A model generated the notes under the pieces. That model was not told the DNA's origin, made no database searches, and was given only the letters and a program-made list of their open reading frames with translations. From NCBI GenBank assembly GCA_963677085.2, contig CAXXFH010000004.1, positions 4,960,001-5,024,000 on the forward strand: a stretch of 64,000 nt of DNA. The letters are read 5' to 3'. The position numbers were made by a program, and so were the translations under genes. This document shows, in pieces, positions 62,283 through 64,000 of the stretch (the first letter of the stretch is position 1; each line of letters opens with the position of its first letter). This DNA comes from G963677085 sp963677085 (GTDB lineage: Bacteria; Planctomycetota; Planctomycetia; Pirellulales; Thermoguttaceae).

Positions 62283-62615
62283 TCAGTGACCACCGCAACC
62301 GGGGCAGCCGCCGCCCTGGGGGGCGTTGGGGTTTTCGATCGCAAAGCCACGACCCATCGGGCCGTCCTGGAAGTCGATCGTTGTGCCGTCCAGATGCAGA
62401 GCCATCTTTTTGCGGGTGACCAGCGCCACGCCGTGTTGCTCATACTTGGCGTCGAGTTGCGGATCGTAGTCGGTCTGAAACCCGAGGCTGTACTGCAACC
62501 CCGAGCAACCGCCCCCGGCCACGCCCATGCGGAGCACGGTTCCCTCTTCCACCTGTTGGGCTTCCATGAAGCGTTTCACTTCTCCCGCTGCCGTTTCCGT
62601 CAGTGTGATCGCCAT
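62283..62615 (-). CDS. IscA/ErpA-like A-type iron-sulfur carrier, variant cysteine tail
   Basis: The 110-residue HesB/IscA protein has MAITLTETAAGEVKRFMEAQ and MGVAGGGCSGLQYSLGFQTDYDP, with the first conserved Cys at 37. Normal A-type carriers end in CGCG (Cys-x-Cys). Here the tail is NPNAPQGGGCPGCGGH, so the pair is Cys104 and Cys107 in CxxC spacing. The ATG at 62615 gives normal length. It is encoded with a cysteine desulfurase 140 bases upstream on the same strand, suggesting joint Fe-S assembly. Confidence 0.9.
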   Translation of the reverse strand: MAITLTETAAGEVKRFMEAQQVEEGTVLRMGVAGGGCSGLQYSLGFQTDYDPQLDAKYEQHGVALVTRKKMALHLDGTTIDFQDGPMGRGFAIENPNAPQGGGCPGCGGH

Positions 62616-62753
62616 CGGTTCGTTGATCTCCTGCGAGTAAATGTGTCTTTTTCGCGCCGAACACTCAATCATATCCCGCCGATTGCCTGGAGCCAACCCA
62701 GGGTAAGGAGAGCTTGCCGGCGGCCCACCCCCGACTAAGCCGACCAGCCCCCA

Positions 62754-63947
62754 CTAAACCGGACTACCTAGGCTGCGCAACCGCTTGACCGCCTCGGCGA
62801 TAACGTCGACGGCGAAGTCGATTTCCTCTTCGGTGCTGAAACGACCAATGCCGAAGCGGACACTGCTGCGGGCGGCCTCTTCGCTGAGCCCCAATGCCCG
62901 CAACACGTGGCTCGGCCCCGATTCGGCCGACGAACAGGCGCTGCCGCTGCTGAGTGCCAGGTCGGTCGTGGTCGCCAACAACGTTTGCCCGTCGACCCGG
63001 TCAAACCGCACGTTCAGATTGCCCGGCAGCCGGTGCTGCGGTGGGTCGAGCGCTGGGCCGTTTAGTTCCACCTCGGGCAACGCGGCCAATAGTCCTTGGA
63101 ACAACCGATCGCGCAGCGCGGACACACGCAGGGCCTCCTCCGGCATTTCGTCCAGACAAAGTTCCAACGCTCGGGCGAAACCCACAATGCCGGGCACGTT
63201 GAGCGTGCCGCTGCGCAGTCCGAACTCCTGGCCGCCGCCGTCGATCTGCGACGCCAATCTCACCCGGCGACCACGCCGGCGCACGTACAACGCCCCGATG
63301 CCCTTGGGGCCGTAGATCTTGTGGGCCGAAAAACTCATCAGGTCGACCCCCAGGCGGTCGACATCCACCGGCAACTTGCCAATCGCCTGCGTGGCGTCGC
63401 AGTGCAGCAACACTCCCCGCTGCTGGCAGACCTGCCCGATGGCGGCCAGCGGCTGGATCGCGCCAATCTCGTTGTTGGCCAGCATCACGGAGACGAGAAT
63501 CGTGTCGTCGCGAATGGCCTCGGCCACCTGCTCGGCTGCCAAAAGCCCGGCCTGATCGTCCGGCTCCGCTACGACAGGCAACAACGTGACCTCGAAACCA
63601 CGGTCCGCCAGCTTCTCCAGCGGATCGAGCACCGAGCGGTGCTCCGTGGTCACGCTGACCAGATGGCGTCCTTTGCCGGCGTACTTTTCCGCAACGCCAC
63701 GTAGAGCCAAGTTGTTGCTCTCGGTGGCCCCGTTCGTGAAAACCAGTTCCTTCGGCCGGCAACCGATGGCCGTGGCGATTTGTTCTCGCGACTGATCGAC
63801 GTACTTCCTGGCCGCCCAGCCAAACGCGTGCGTCGCGCTTCCGGCGTTGCCGTAAACCTCGGTAAGAAGCGGCAGCATGGCGTCGACCACGCGAGGATCG
63901 ACACGCGTAGTGGCCTGATTGTCGAGATAGACGGGCGTTTCGAACAT
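62754..63947 (-). CDS. Cysteine desulfurase (NifS/IscS family)
   Basis: The 397-residue PLP enzyme takes sulfur from cysteine for Fe-S clusters and thiolation. The PLP lysine is in MSFSAHKIYGPKGIGALYVRR (Lys210), His103 in VTTEHRSVLDPLEKL, and the persulfide Cys338 in SSGSACSSAESGPSHVLRALG. The N-terminus PVYLDNQATTRVDPRVVDAMLPLL is canonical. SSGSACSS followed directly by the ESGPSH loop is typical of group I (IscS/NifS). The IscA-like gene lies downstream; no iscU is in view. Confidence 0.95.
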   Translation of the reverse strand: MFETPVYLDNQATTRVDPRVVDAMLPLLTEVYGNAGSATHAFGWAARKYVDQSREQIATAIGCRPKELVFTNGATESNNLALRGVAEKYAGKGRHLVSVTTEHRSVLDPLEKLADRGFEVTLLPVVAEPDDQAGLLAAEQVAEAIRDDTILVSVMLANNEIGAIQPLAAIGQVCQQRGVLLHCDATQAIGKLPVDVDRLGVDLMSFSAHKIYGPKGIGALYVRRRGRRVRLASQIDGGGQEFGLRSGTLNVPGIVGFARALELCLDEMPEEALRVSALRDRLFQGLLAALPEVELNGPALDPPQHRLPGNLNVRFDRVDGQTLLATTTDLALSSGSACSSAESGPSHVLRALGLSEEAARSSVRFGIGRFSTEEEIDFAVDVIAEAVKRLRSLGSPV

Positions 63948-64000
63948 ACGACGGCCTGCATGACGCGACCCAGGGAATAAAACCCCTGGGCTTGGAGTCC

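Overview
The window looks like chromosomal DNA of a GC-rich planctomycete, probably of the Pirellulales type. I infer this from several traits: Tat-exported Gfo/Idh/MocA and xylose-isomerase-like proteins, PEP-CTERM secreted proteins, a FlgI-like lipoprotein with HEAT-like repeats, scattered housekeeping genes in short runs, and long repeat-filled intergenic regions. No rRNA, tRNA, CRISPR array or prophage was recognised.

Layout. 1-9.6 kb: the tail of an unknown gene, a CinA homologue with a ruined C-terminal active site, then smc, a FlgI-like lipoprotein gene, yidD, rnpA and a cbpA-type DnaJ gene on the minus strand. 9.6-16 kb: a CehA/McbA-like secreted protein, a LamG-like PEP-CTERM protein, a LysE exporter, a zinc-ribbon membrane protein and a Tat-exported TIM-barrel protein. 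16.3-19.8 kb: a dehydrogenase / DeoC aldolase / FGGY kinase cluster, the clearest catabolic unit. 20-31.8 kb: a DksA-like protein, rpiB, a Dabb protein, ftsH, an orphan ABC-2 permease, acyP, secreted hypotheticals, a Nudix hydrolase, queA and a GT4 glycosyltransferase. 32-38 kb: mraZ with its own operator repeats but without rsmH behind it, followed by a lower-GC accessory stretch (HEPN-like and MNT-HEPN proteins, membrane proteins). 38-44.6 kb: nrdR, a planctomycete-type hypothetical, a polyprenyl synthase gene, moaC, a GT39-like gene and an HTH-receiver regulator. 45.4-46.4 kb: a complete IS5-family element. 46.5-53.1 kb: a methyltransferase, LysR regulator, RACo-like corrinoid activator and a tandem metallo-beta-lactamase protein, with a decayed copy of the RACo 3' end beyond it. 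53.3-62 kb: a large PEP-CTERM protein, an L7/L12-CTD-like membrane protein and a secreted carbohydrate group (Gfo/Idh, heparinase II/III-like, Tat-exported hypothetical). 62.2-63.9 kb: an IscA-like carrier and a cysteine desulfurase.

The most unusual content is in the intergenic DNA. A structured repeat of about 105 bp is present in four copies, with terminal and internal inverted repeats, and usually sits beside a second palindromic repeat family. There are also REP-like palindrome doublets, a 116-bp hairpin inside an open reading frame, and a third dispersed repeat that the IS element has split with a TCA target duplication. Protein-level oddities include a CinA without its amidase residues, a CehA-like protein without its metal-binding HxH, and a double metallo-beta-lactamase in which each half has exactly one His-to-Gln substitution.
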